Shown: positions 7,126 through 14,143 of the stretch, one piece after another
Numbering within the stretch: position 1 is the stretch's first letter
Layout: each line of letters starts with the position of its first letter
Source: UMGS1470 sp051889215
GTDB taxonomy: Bacteria; Bacillota; Clostridia; Christensenellales; UBA1242
Length of the DNA: 33,750 nt
Assembly (NCBI GenBank): GCA_051889215.1
Contig: JBJFDC010000042.1
Span: 1-33,750, forward strand
Reading direction: 5' to 3'
Translations under genes and position numbers: made by a program
Notes under the pieces: generated by a model
Databases searched by the model: none
What the model saw: the letters and a program-made list of their open reading frames with translations, nothing else
Told to the model about the DNA's origin: nothing

Positions 7126-8760
7126 TTAAGTGTAGTTGTCTGGCAGGTCATTTTCAAACAAAACGACATCGCCCTTTTGCAAAATTTCTTTGAGTTTGAG
7201 TTGAGCATGGTCAAGTGTTGGGGTGGTGAATATATTTTCGGGTTGCATTCCGCCATCTGTTAGACCTTGAACAAGACTTTCTTTGTTTGTTTCATTAACA
7301 ATGATTGCAATGTCGGCGATTTTTGCGATGTTTTCGCCAAACTTTTTGTTTTCTTCAAATTCGCGGTTTCCAAGTTCAATAAGTCCCGGAGTGACCACGA
7401 TTTTGCGGCCAGAAAAGAGTGCCAAAGTGTTGAGTGACTGAACAGAAGATTCTGGGCTGGAGTTATAGGAATTATCGAGAATTTTGACACCATTGCTATT
7501 TATTAGTTCAAGTCTATGGGCAACAGGTTTGAGTTTTGATATTCCTTTTGCAATTTGAGAATTTGTTAGGTTGAGTTTTTTTGCCATTGCAATGCACATG
7601 AGAATGTTTGTGACATTATGGAGTCCAACGAGTTTTGTCTTGCAGACGATTTCTTCATCGCCAATGACTGCAACGAATTCTGTTCCAGATGATGATGTTT
7701 TGATGTCTTTTGCAAATACTGTGCATTTTTGGTTTTCAAGACTTGTTGTTGAGTGTGAAACTTTGCATTTTTCGGATAGTTCTTGGCAAATAGCGTTGTC
7801 GCAATTAAACACCGCATGACCATAGACTGGCAAACTTTCGATGAGCTCATTCTTTGTTTTTGCAATGTTTTCCAAATTTCCAAATGTGTCAAGATGTTGT
7901 GGCGCAACAGAAGTGAGAATGGCATATTGAGGATGAATAAGGTCACAGAGTTCTTTTATGTCGCCAACTTGCTTTGCGCCCATTTCTGCAATAAGAATTT
8001 GATTGTCTGGCTTGAGATAGTCAAGCACAACTTTTGTCAGTCCCATTGCTGTGTTGAACGAATATGGACTGATGCAAACCGAATATTTTTCACTCAAAAT
8101 TGTGTTGAGAATATATTTTGTGCTTGTTTTTCCATAACTGCCGGTGATTCCGATTTTTATTAGGGTTGGGAATTTGCCGAGTTTTGCTTTTGCACCATTG
8201 AGATATTTTAGGTTGATCAACTTTTCAAGCGGAATCATGACAAAGTGGCAAAACGGAACAAGAATTGAGAGCAAAATTGGCGTTATTGCAATGATAATAT
8301 AGCGAATATGTGGAAGATAAACATTTGAAACACAAAGAAGTCCGAAATTGACGATTAGGTTTACAATCAAAAGACATGTTATCAATCTGTTCATTCGATG
8401 AGTTTGTTTGAGTGGGGTCTTTTTTGGTGCGGTATACATTCTCTTTATAAACACTCCCGAAAAAAGTGCATAAAAGGCAATGCCGGCATAAGAAGCGTAG
8501 TGCATGGGTTCAAGACCGTCAACAACTGAAACAAACACGAGCATACATGCGAAACTGAGGAATGAGAGCATAAAAATTCTCGAAAAATATCTGCCCGGTG
8601 TTTTTCTCAACCAAGCATTGTATCCATAAATTTTGTAGCCAGAAAGTTGCAGGATTTGAAGAAACTTATATCCTGTGAAACAGAGCAACACACTATTGAG
8701 AATTGTCAGAGCAATCGTCACATATAAATGCGGATTGGTTGCGGAAAAAAATTCTGCCAT
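7126..8760 (-). CDS. murF: MurF-like Mur ligase with N-terminal membrane domain
   Basis: Product of 544 residues. Residues about 210-544 form a Mur ligase: the P-loop GITGSYGKTSTK, EMGAKQVGDI, the SVAPQHLDTFG region, PVAHRLE and DNSYNSSPESS are typical of MurF, which adds D-Ala-D-Ala to the UDP-MurNAc-tripeptide. The first ~195 residues are unlike soluble MurF. They hold about five or six hydrophobic segments (residues ~12-34, 62-82, 88-104, 126-146, 152-176) in place of the usual N-terminal substrate-binding domain. The enzyme is therefore probably membrane bound. It lies 4 nt after the hydrolase gene, in one operon. Its neighbour ddl makes the D-Ala-D-Ala substrate, which supports the role. 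Confidence 0.88.
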   Translation of the reverse strand: MAEFFSATNPHLYVTIALTILNSVLLCFTGYKFLQILQLSGYKIYGYNAWLRKTPGRYFSRIFMLSFLSFACMLVFVSVVDGLEPMHYASYAGIAFYALFSGVFIKRMYTAPKKTPLKQTHRMNRLITCLLIVNLIVNFGLLCVSNVYLPHIRYIIIAITPILLSILVPFCHFVMIPLEKLINLKYLNGAKAKLGKFPTLIKIGITGSYGKTSTKYILNTILSEKYSVCISPYSFNTAMGLTKVVLDYLKPDNQILIAEMGAKQVGDIKELCDLIHPQYAILTSVAPQHLDTFGNLENIAKTKNELIESLPVYGHAVFNCDNAICQELSEKCKVSHSTTSLENQKCTVFAKDIKTSSSGTEFVAVIGDEEIVCKTKLVGLHNVTNILMCIAMAKKLNLTNSQIAKGISKLKPVAHRLELINSNGVKILDNSYNSSPESSVQSLNTLALFSGRKIVVTPGLIELGNREFEENKKFGENIAKIADIAIIVNETNKESLVQGLTDGGMQPENIFTTPTLDHAQLKLKEILQKGDVVLFENDLPDNYT

Positions 8761-8764
8761 AAGT

Positions 8765-9487
8765 TTATCCTTTTAAAAATGATTTGGATATTGCAATAAA
8801 TCGATAGAAGTCCTCAAGATAAGCAAAATGTTCGCAATTTTCAAAAACTATGAGGGCACTGTCTTTGATTTTTTTATTGAGTTTTTTTGCCATATACAAA
8901 GGCGTTTCTTTGTCGTTTTTTCCAAAAATTATAAGTGTGGGGGAGGTGATGTCCTTGAGCAAGGGTGAAAGGTCCTCGCCAATTATGTTTACAAAAGTTT
9001 TTTTCATGAGTGCAGATAGTTTTTTGTAGTCCGGCGAAGAAAAGTCTTTTGTTTTGAGCCCAAGTTTTTTTGCGAGTTTATAGCGCTGTATTCTCATAAA
9101 TTTTTTGGGCGAAAAGCGCGGTTTTATTCCCGCACTGTCCACAAGTATAATTTTTTTGACACTTTCATTATAGCGACTTGCAAATTTTATTGCAACTCTT
9201 CCACCAAAGGAATGTGCAATTATATGACAACTTTTTATTTTGAGTTTTTCAAGAAAATGTTGCAAAAGTGCCACATATGAGTCATTGTTCCAAACCTCAT
9301 ATGGCTCTTCACTTTCCCCAAAGGGTGGGAAATCAAAAAGAAGGCATCTGTTGGTGTTCTCAAATTGTTGTGCGACAATTTTGAAACTTTCAATGCTTCC
9401 ACCCCAGCCGTGCAAAAACACAATCCAATCGCCTTCTTTTCCCAAAACCTCATAATTTATGTAGATATCTCTAAATTTTGTTTTCAT
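8765..9487 (-). CDS. Alpha/beta hydrolase
   Basis: The 240-residue alpha/beta-hydrolase fold protein has a complete triad: nucleophile Ser93 in AHSFGG, Asp192 in FGKNDKETP and His220 in ENCEHF, plus the oxyanion region HGWGGS near residues 26-31. No signal peptide is seen, so it is cytoplasmic. The substrate cannot be named; the family includes esterases, C-C hydrolases and peptidases. Its start overlaps the HTH gene's stop (ATGA), and its stop is 4 nt from murF, so it is translated with a cell-wall enzyme. A role in envelope metabolism is inference from this context. Confidence 0.85.
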   Translation of the reverse strand: MKTKFRDIYINYEVLGKEGDWIVFLHGWGGSIESFKIVAQQFENTNRCLLFDFPPFGESEEPYEVWNNDSYVALLQHFLEKLKIKSCHIIAHSFGGRVAIKFASRYNESVKKIILVDSAGIKPRFSPKKFMRIQRYKLAKKLGLKTKDFSSPDYKKLSALMKKTFVNIIGEDLSPLLKDITSPTLIIFGKNDKETPLYMAKKLNKKIKDSALIVFENCEHFAYLEDFYRFIAISKSFLKG

Positions 9488-9738
9488 AAAGTTTTATATG
9501 ATGCGTTTTTGTTTTTGTTGTTTGAATTAATATATTTCTCCATATCAAAACCATCATCAATATATATACCGCCGCCCTTTCCTTGTTTGCAAACAATGGG
9601 AACACCAGCAAGGCAAAGCGCGTCAATATAGCGATATATTGTTCTCGGACTAACCTCATATACTTGGGCAATCTCATTCGCCGTGCGCTTGCCTTTTAAC
9701 AACTGAAAAAATACACCAAATATCAAAAATTGTTTCAT
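9484..9738 (-). CDS. Small stand-alone HTH protein (HTH_11/DeoR-type)
   Basis: The 84-residue protein is a winged helix-turn-helix of the HTH_11 kind (FFQLLKGKRTANEIAQVYEVSPRTIYRYIDALCLAGVPI). A wing-like glycine stretch follows (KQGKGGGIYIDDGFDMEKYI). This matches the N terminus of YafY-type regulators, which normally continue with a WYL ligand-binding domain of about 200 residues; that part is absent. It is either an authentic short repressor or a truncation. It heads the operon with the hydrolase and murF. The AAGGAG ribosome site and near-consensus promoter look intact. Confidence 0.82.
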   Translation of the reverse strand: MKQFLIFGVFFQLLKGKRTANEIAQVYEVSPRTIYRYIDALCLAGVPIVCKQGKGGGIYIDDGFDMEKYINSNNKNKNASYKTL

Positions 9739-9761
9739 GTTTTTCTCCTTTTTATGACTAT

Positions 9762-9800
9762 ATTATAGCACAAAAAACACGATTGTCAAACATATGTTCG
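9762..9800 (-). promoter_or_regulatory. Promoter with LexA (SOS)-like box over the -35 region
   Basis: On the minus strand TTGACA (9789-9784), a 16-nt spacer and TATAAT (9767-9762) precede the HTH gene. The 14-mer CGAACATATGTTTG (9800-9787) matches the Gram-positive LexA/DinR box CGAAC-N4-GTTYG and overlaps the -35 hexamer, an ideal position for repression. AACATATGTT is itself a perfect palindrome. An alternative is an operator for the HTH protein encoded just downstream. Confidence 0.72.
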
Positions 9801-9911
9801 AAAAACATAAAAATTTTATTTTGTTTTAAAAAGTTGTGGTTTTGAGCGGTTGCGAATGTTGAGCGGGTGGGGGTGAGTGAGTTTTTTCGTGTTAAACGGT
9901 TTTTAAAAAGA

Positions 9912-11687
9912 TTATTCCACGGTCACACTTTTTGCGAGGTTTCGTGGCTTGTCGGGATTGATTGATTTTGATGTTGACACAAAATAACTTATGAGCCACA
10001 GTGGAATGATTGAAATGATGGGGGCAAGTTCGGTTGAAGTGCGGGGAAGAGATATGACTTTTGAATGAGCGAATTCTTTGTTTAGGGTTGAAAGAGTGAG
10101 AGTTGTTGCTCCTCGAGATAGGGTTTCGTTTGTTGCATTTTCAACTTTTGGAGCAAGTCGAAGTTCGGTGCTGATTGCGATGACATAAACTCCGTTTTCA
10201 ACCAAGGCCAAAGTTCCGTGCTTGAGTTCTCCTGCCGGAAGGGCGGAGCAGTTTATATATGAAATCTCTTTGAGTTTGAGTGCGGCTTCACAAGCTGTGA
10301 TATAGTCGTAGTTTTTTCCGATGAAAAAAACATTTTTGGTGTTTTTTAGTTCTTTCGCCAAAATTTTAAGTTCATCAACAAGAGGAGATGAAATCATGTT
10401 TTTTGTCATTTTTGAAAGTTGCTTGATTTGCTTGATATGTTTTGTTTTGTCGCCTGATGAAGAAAGGAATTTTGCGAGCAAATAAAATGTTGCACATTGA
10501 TTTGTGTATGCTTTGGTTGATGCAACAGCAATTTCAACCCCTGCTTGAATTGGAATGGAAATATTTGCCATGCGACTGATTGTTGAATGGGCGGAGTTAA
10601 CTATGGCGATGGTTTTGGCGTGTTTTTTCTTTGCTTCATGCATTGAAGCGATGGTGTCGGCAGTTTCGCCGCTTTGACTGACAAATATGCAAAGAGTGTT
10701 TTTGTCAATTATTGGCGGATTGTATTTGAATTCGCTCGCGATGTGGGCAGACGCGGGAATGGCGAGTTCTTTTTGCAGATACTTTGCTCCAACAAGTCCC
10801 GAATGATATGCAGTTCCGCAGCCAACAATATATATTTTGTCGAAATCAAAGATTTTGATTTTTTCAATCTTTTCCAGATATTCTTTGCTTTCAAAAGCAT
10901 CGCAAAGTCTTGAAAGAGCACATGGACTTTCATAAATTTCTTCCAACATATGATGAGCAAACGCATTTGACGCAGATGTTTGTTTGCAATCATATGGCAC
11001 TGCTTTTTTGAGCACACGTTTTCCCTTGAAATCAAAGAAATCAAATTTGTTTTCTTTTACGATGCAATATTCGTTCTCTTCAAATATATAGTATTCTTTG
11101 GCATATTCAAATGCAATCGGGTCGCTTGCGGCATAAATTTTGTCGCAGCAACTTGCAATATAGAGCGGGCTGCGCTTTTTAACCAAAATCAAAGTGTCGG
11201 GGCATCTTTTGTTTATGACAGCAAAAGAAAATGACCCAACAAGTTTTGATACAACTGCTTGAATTTGAAGGTTTGTGGGAAGTGACGAATATTTTTCAAA
11301 GAGTGCAGCAATCACTTCTGTGTCTGTTTGTGAATAAAAAGAATAACCCTCACTCAAAAGTTCTTGTTTGAGTTCGGTGAAATTTTCAATAATGCCGTTG
11401 TGAACGACAGCCCATTCTCCATTTTGACTCAAATGTGGGTGGGCATTTATTTCTGTTGGTTTTCCATGAGTTGCCCAACGAGTGTGTCCAATTCCGATTT
11501 GAGAATTTGTGTATTTCAATTTGTTTTTTAAATTTTCCACTTTTCCTTCAGTCTTTATAACCGAAAAATCATTATCACATATTGTTGCGATGCCAGCAGA
11601 ATCATATCCGCGATATTCCAGTTTCTTTAGCATGTCAAACAATGTGTTTTCAGCATTTTCGCCAATGTAGGCAACAATTCCACACAT
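9912..11687 (-). CDS. glmS: Glutamine--fructose-6-phosphate aminotransferase
   Basis: The 591-residue protein makes glucosamine-6-phosphate, the first step to UDP-GlcNAc. Cys2 is the glutaminase nucleophile (MCGIVAYIG), with HTRWATHG, HNGIIENF and QTDTEVIAAL following. The C-terminal half has two SIS domains, including CGTAYHSGLVGAKY, SQSGETADT and VASTKAYTNQ, and ends KSVTVE as usual. ATG 11687 follows GGGAG at good spacing. The 5' region lacks the conserved core of the glmS ribozyme. It stands alone, with 100 nt of weakly structured sequence behind it and no clear terminator. Confidence 0.96.
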   Translation of the reverse strand: MCGIVAYIGENAENTLFDMLKKLEYRGYDSAGIATICDNDFSVIKTEGKVENLKNKLKYTNSQIGIGHTRWATHGKPTEINAHPHLSQNGEWAVVHNGIIENFTELKQELLSEGYSFYSQTDTEVIAALFEKYSSLPTNLQIQAVVSKLVGSFSFAVINKRCPDTLILVKKRSPLYIASCCDKIYAASDPIAFEYAKEYYIFEENEYCIVKENKFDFFDFKGKRVLKKAVPYDCKQTSASNAFAHHMLEEIYESPCALSRLCDAFESKEYLEKIEKIKIFDFDKIYIVGCGTAYHSGLVGAKYLQKELAIPASAHIASEFKYNPPIIDKNTLCIFVSQSGETADTIASMHEAKKKHAKTIAIVNSAHSTISRMANISIPIQAGVEIAVASTKAYTNQCATFYLLAKFLSSSGDKTKHIKQIKQLSKMTKNMISSPLVDELKILAKELKNTKNVFFIGKNYDYITACEAALKLKEISYINCSALPAGELKHGTLALVENGVYVIAISTELRLAPKVENATNETLSRGATTLTLSTLNKEFAHSKVISLPRTSTELAPIISIIPLWLISYFVSTSKSINPDKPRNLAKSVTVE

Positions 11688-11747
11688 AAATATCTCCCGT
11701 ATATTGCAATTTATGCAAAAAGGAAAAAGTGTGTGAAACCATGCGAC

Positions 11748-11766
11748 TTTCTCGCATTGCGAGAAA
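11748..11766. repeat. Perfect hairpin in the glmS upstream region
   Basis: TTTCTCGC (11748-11755) and GCGAGAAA (11759-11766) form an 8-bp stem with a 3-nt loop, about 60-80 nt upstream of the glmS ATG. A smaller palindrome TTGCATAAATTGCAA lies nearer the start (about 11704-11718). These could be operator or leader elements; no promoter is clear enough to decide. Confidence 0.55.
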
Positions 11767-11822
11767 ATTTATTTTGATGCAATCAAATTTATTCCTCGAA
11801 GCATTTATTGTTTGGTGGCAAT

Positions 11823-11846
11823 AAAAAAGGTGGCACCATTGCCACC
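11823..11846 (-). terminator. Terminator of the two-helix membrane protein gene
   Basis: On the minus strand GGTGGCA-ATGG-TGCCACC (11846-11829) is followed by TTTTTTAT. It lies 10 nt past the stop of the upstream gene. Confidence 0.88.
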
Positions 11847-11855
11847 AAAAGGAGA

Positions 11856-12458
11856 TTAATACGCTTTTTTGCGCACGCTGATTTCAGAGTTGAGAAGTCG
11901 AAGTAGTCTCTTTCTTTCGAGTCGTTTTGCAGAATGTTCAATCGTGAGTTGTTGCACGCCTTCCCACAAGAAGACCCATGAAACAACTTCGCAAACGCAT
12001 TGAATGATGAGGTGAAGGTTAAATATACACGACACTGCATATATTGCCAAAAGACCAATTCCAATAAAGAGAAATATCAATGACTTCATGAGGTTTCTTT
12101 TGAGCCACCAGTCACAAGTTGCAATCTTGTCGGCATAGTTAAGCCGGAAAGTTCTTTTGATTTTTGAAAAGTTTTTTCTGTCGTCTTCATTGACATATAT
12201 GTTGACTTTTAGTTTTTTGTTGAGCGGAATGTTGTTTTCGCTTTCCATAATAAAATCGTTAAGTGCCGGATTCATAACCTCGTCACCACGGACACAATAT
12301 GGAGAAAAAAATTCGTCAGCACTGTTCACTTCAACCTCAATAATGGCTTTTCCGTCAGTGCTCAAATCAACTGTCTTTGCATATTCGATTTCTTCTTCAA
12401 TAATGTCGTCCATTTTGTCTTCAAAACTTACTTTTTGTTTTTTCATAACCACTTCCAT
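11856..12458 (-). CDS. Unrecognised membrane protein with two C-terminal helices
   Basis: Up to 200 residues. The first ~115 are acidic and soluble-looking (DKMDDIIEEEIEYAK; beta-prone middle). Two hydrophobic segments follow at about residues 124-144 and 149-166, then a basic tail (AKRLERKRLLRLLNSE). This suggests an N-in cytoplasmic domain anchored by a hairpin. No family is recognised. Two starts are possible: ATG 12458, only 4 nt past the -10 box, or ATG 12446, preceded by GGAAGTGG, which I slightly prefer. The gene is monocistronic, with its own promoter and terminator. Confidence 0.7.
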   Translation of the reverse strand: MEVVMKKQKVSFEDKMDDIIEEEIEYAKTVDLSTDGKAIIEVEVNSADEFFSPYCVRGDEVMNPALNDFIMESENNIPLNKKLKVNIYVNEDDRKNFSKIKRTFRLNYADKIATCDWWLKRNLMKSLIFLFIGIGLLAIYAVSCIFNLHLIIQCVCEVVSWVFLWEGVQQLTIEHSAKRLERKRLLRLLNSEISVRKKAY

Positions 12459-12462
12459 GATT

Positions 12463-12492
12463 AGTATAAATAAAAAATAATTATTTTGTCAA
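12463..12492 (-). promoter_or_regulatory. Promoter of the two-helix membrane protein gene
   Basis: TTGACA (12492-12487), an 18-nt spacer and TATACT (12468-12463) on the minus strand. The sequence upstream is nearly pure A/T, like an UP element. Confidence 0.75.
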
Positions 12493-12501
12493 ATAAAAAA
12501 A

Positions 12502-12528
12502 TTAAAAAAATACATTGTATTTTTTTAA
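12502..12528. repeat. 27-bp AT-rich perfect hairpin
   Basis: TTAAAAAAATAC (12502-12513) and GTATTTTTTTAA (12517-12528) are 12-bp perfect inverted arms with a 3-nt centre, just upstream of a -35 box. It may be a cruciform, an operator or a weak terminator. Confidence 0.6.
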
Positions 12529-12560
12529 AAAACACAAATTTAATTAAATAATTATTTTTG

Positions 12561-12600
12561 TGAATTAATTTTAATTAATTTTAATTATTTTTAATTAATT
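12561..12600. repeat. Four 10-bp AT-only tandem units
   Basis: Four near-identical 10-bp units (variants of TTAATTAATT) lie head to tail, at a period close to one helical turn, between a terminator and a promoter. In-phase A/T tracts of this kind usually bend DNA. Curvature is inference. Confidence 0.6.
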
Positions 12601-12613
12601 TTTTCAAGCATTA

Positions 12614-12644
12614 TAAAAAAAGTGAGAATCTGCCCACTCTTTTT
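12614..12644 (-). terminator. Terminator of the holin-like gene
   Basis: On the minus strand AGTGGG (12638-12633) pairs with CTCACT (12626-12621) through one G-U pair, followed by seven T. The pairing is better on this strand than on the plus strand. Confidence 0.8.
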
Positions 12645-12977
12645 TTAATTTGATTCCTTTTTTGTTTCTTCTTTGGCTGGTTTTTGAGTGTGTTCTTGCT
12701 CTGCGTCTTTTTTTTGTCGCAGTTGCTTTATTATTTGGTTTGTTCCAGTCGCACTCAGTCCGCTCGCGCCGCCGATTAGAATTGCCGAAAGGATATTGTT
12801 TGCAGGAATGACTGCTGGGCACAAATAGAACGCCATAATTCCAAGACCAATTCCCAAGACGCAAGAAATTGCGGGAAACAATTTTGAAACAACTTCATTT
12901 TTTGTGCACAACTTGATGACTTCAATAACCATGTAAACAATCAACACAATACTTGGTATGCTAACGAATTCTTCCAT
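12645..12977 (-). CDS. Phage-type holin (Hol44-like) family membrane protein
   Basis: The 110-residue protein has three hydrophobic segments (about residues 6-22, 34-50 and 59-80). It has the typical region GIMAFYLCPAVIPANNILSA and the motif SGLSATGTNQIIKQL, which I recognise from Hol44-like holins of Firmicutes. A charged Lys/Glu tail follows. Holins export endolysins during phage lysis, but isolated chromosomal copies are common and their role is unclear. The start ATG 12977 is set by GGGAGGA a few bases upstream; a longer frame to 13049 lacks support. No phage or endolysin genes adjoin. Confidence 0.75.
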   Translation of the reverse strand: MEEFVSIPSIVLIVYMVIEVIKLCTKNEVVSKLFPAISCVLGIGLGIMAFYLCPAVIPANNILSAILIGGASGLSATGTNQIIKQLRQKKDAEQEHTQKPAKEETKKESN

Positions 12978-13042
12978 ATTTTTCCTCCCAAAAACATTAT
13001 GTCGCTCGGGTGTATTATATTCAACAATGCGTGCCAATTTTC

Positions 13043-13071
13043 TTGCCAAAGAAAATTTTTTTGATTAAAAT
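13043..13071 (+). promoter_or_regulatory. Promoter of yigZ-like/recX unit, leaderless geometry
   Basis: TTGCCA (13043-13048), a 17-nt spacer and TAAAAT (13066-13071). The ATG at 13078 is 7 nt past the -10 box, with no ribosome site between. Confidence 0.7.
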
Positions 13072-13077
13072 CAAAAT

Positions 13078-13455
13078 ATGGAGAATTGTGAGGCAGAGTT
13101 TTTGTATGAGGAGAAGAAATCAAAATTTTTTTCGTTTTTCTTTTCCATTTCGGACCCAAATCAAATTGAAAAAATCATATTGGACATGAAGGCAAAACAC
13201 AAAAAAGCAACTCATATATGCCATGCGGTGATATATGAAGGTGAGACATATGTGTGCAAATGCTCTGATGATGGCGAACCATCGGGAACTGCTGGTCGTC
13301 CAATCCTAAACGTTTTGGAAAAACAAAACAAAAAGAATTGCATGGTTGTGGTTGTGAGATATTTCGGTGGCATAAAACTTGGCGCTGGTGGACTTGTTCG
13401 TGCCTACACCAAGGCGGCGGCGGGAGTTCTTGCGGAGGTGAAAGGTGCAAATTGA
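13078..13455 (+). CDS. YigZ/IMPACT family protein, N-terminal domain only
   Basis: The 125-residue protein matches the N-terminal UPF0029/IMPACT domain: KSKFFSFFFSI, ATHICHAVIY, CSDDGEPSGTAGRPIL and VVVVRYFGGIKLGAGGLVRAY. Usual YigZ proteins are about 200 residues and end with a DUF1949 domain, which is missing; the next gene follows directly in another frame. The biochemical role of YigZ is not well defined; the eukaryotic relative IMPACT modulates Gcn1/Gcn2. It overlaps recX by 11 nt, so the two are translated together. ATG 13078 is the only reasonable start and is probably leaderless. Confidence 0.88.
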   Translation: MENCEAEFLYEEKKSKFFSFFFSISDPNQIEKIILDMKAKHKKATHICHAVIYEGETYVCKCSDDGEPSGTAGRPILNVLEKQNKKNCMVVVVRYFGGIKLGAGGLVRAYTKAAAGVLAEVKGAN

Positions 13456-14062
13456 TGAAATAAAACCGATTGGAAAAAAACAAGAGAGATTTTATGTTTT
13501 GCTGTCAAACGGCGAAAAAGTTGTTTTGCACGGACTCACATTGCTCAAAACAAAACTAAAAGTCGGAGATGAAATCGACAAAGAAACGCTCGAAGAATAT
13601 CAATTTGAATATGAAAAACTAACCGCTTTCGACAAGGCAATAAACTTGTTGGGCAGAGGCATGAAAACAAAAAAACAACTCATGACCTATCTCAAAGACA
13701 AGGGTTATATGCCAAAAGTTTGTGACTATGTTTTGGAGAAATTGGGTGAATACAAATATGTTGATGACCTTCAATTTGCCAAGTGCTACACAAAAATGTC
13801 ATCAAAAAGCAAAGGCAAACGGGCAATCGCATTTGAAATGAAGCAAAAGGGCGTATCAGACCAAATCATTGAGGAGTGCCTATGTGACCTTGATGACCAA
13901 AAAGAAGTTGCGTTGTCACTTGCTCAAAAATATCTCAAGAACAAGCCACTTGACCAAAAGACAAAAGAAAAACTATATCGTCATCTTTTGAGCAAAGGAT
14001 TTTCGCACGAAGAATGTTTTTATGCAATGAACAAATGTTTTTGCGACAATAATCAAGATTAA
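13445..14062 (+). CDS. recX: RecX-like regulator of RecA
   Basis: The 205-residue protein has RecX-type three-helix repeats: AFDKAINLLGRGMKTKKQLMTYLKDKGY, then VDDLQFAKCYTKMSSKSKGKRAIAFEMKQKGV, and a third C-terminal repeat ending in KGFSHEECFYAM. RecX binds RecA and limits its filament. The start is GTG 13445, inside the end of the YigZ-like gene, with GAGG just upstream. No LexA-like box is seen at this unit's promoter. No terminator is visible before the lysS promoter. Confidence 0.85.
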   Translation: MQIDEIKPIGKKQERFYVLLSNGEKVVLHGLTLLKTKLKVGDEIDKETLEEYQFEYEKLTAFDKAINLLGRGMKTKKQLMTYLKDKGYMPKVCDYVLEKLGEYKYVDDLQFAKCYTKMSSKSKGKRAIAFEMKQKGVSDQIIEECLCDLDDQKEVALSLAQKYLKNKPLDQKTKEKLYRHLLSKGFSHEECFYAMNKCFCDNNQD

Positions 14063-14095
14063 TTCAAGAGATTGCAATGGAAAACCACATTATGT

Positions 14096-14124
14096 TTGAC
14101 ATAGTCAGTTATTTATGATAAATT
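14096..14124 (+). promoter_or_regulatory. Promoter of lysS
   Basis: TTGACA (14096-14101), a 17-nt spacer and TAAATT (14119-14124), followed by an AGGAG ribosome site before ATG 14144. No T-box leader fits in the short 5' region. Confidence 0.78.
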
Positions 14125-14143
14125 TGCCAAACAGGAGATTATT

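Noticed and set aside
11688..11850. glmS ribozyme upstream of glmS
   Set aside because: The interval is short and lacks the conserved ribozyme core; only simple palindromes are seen.
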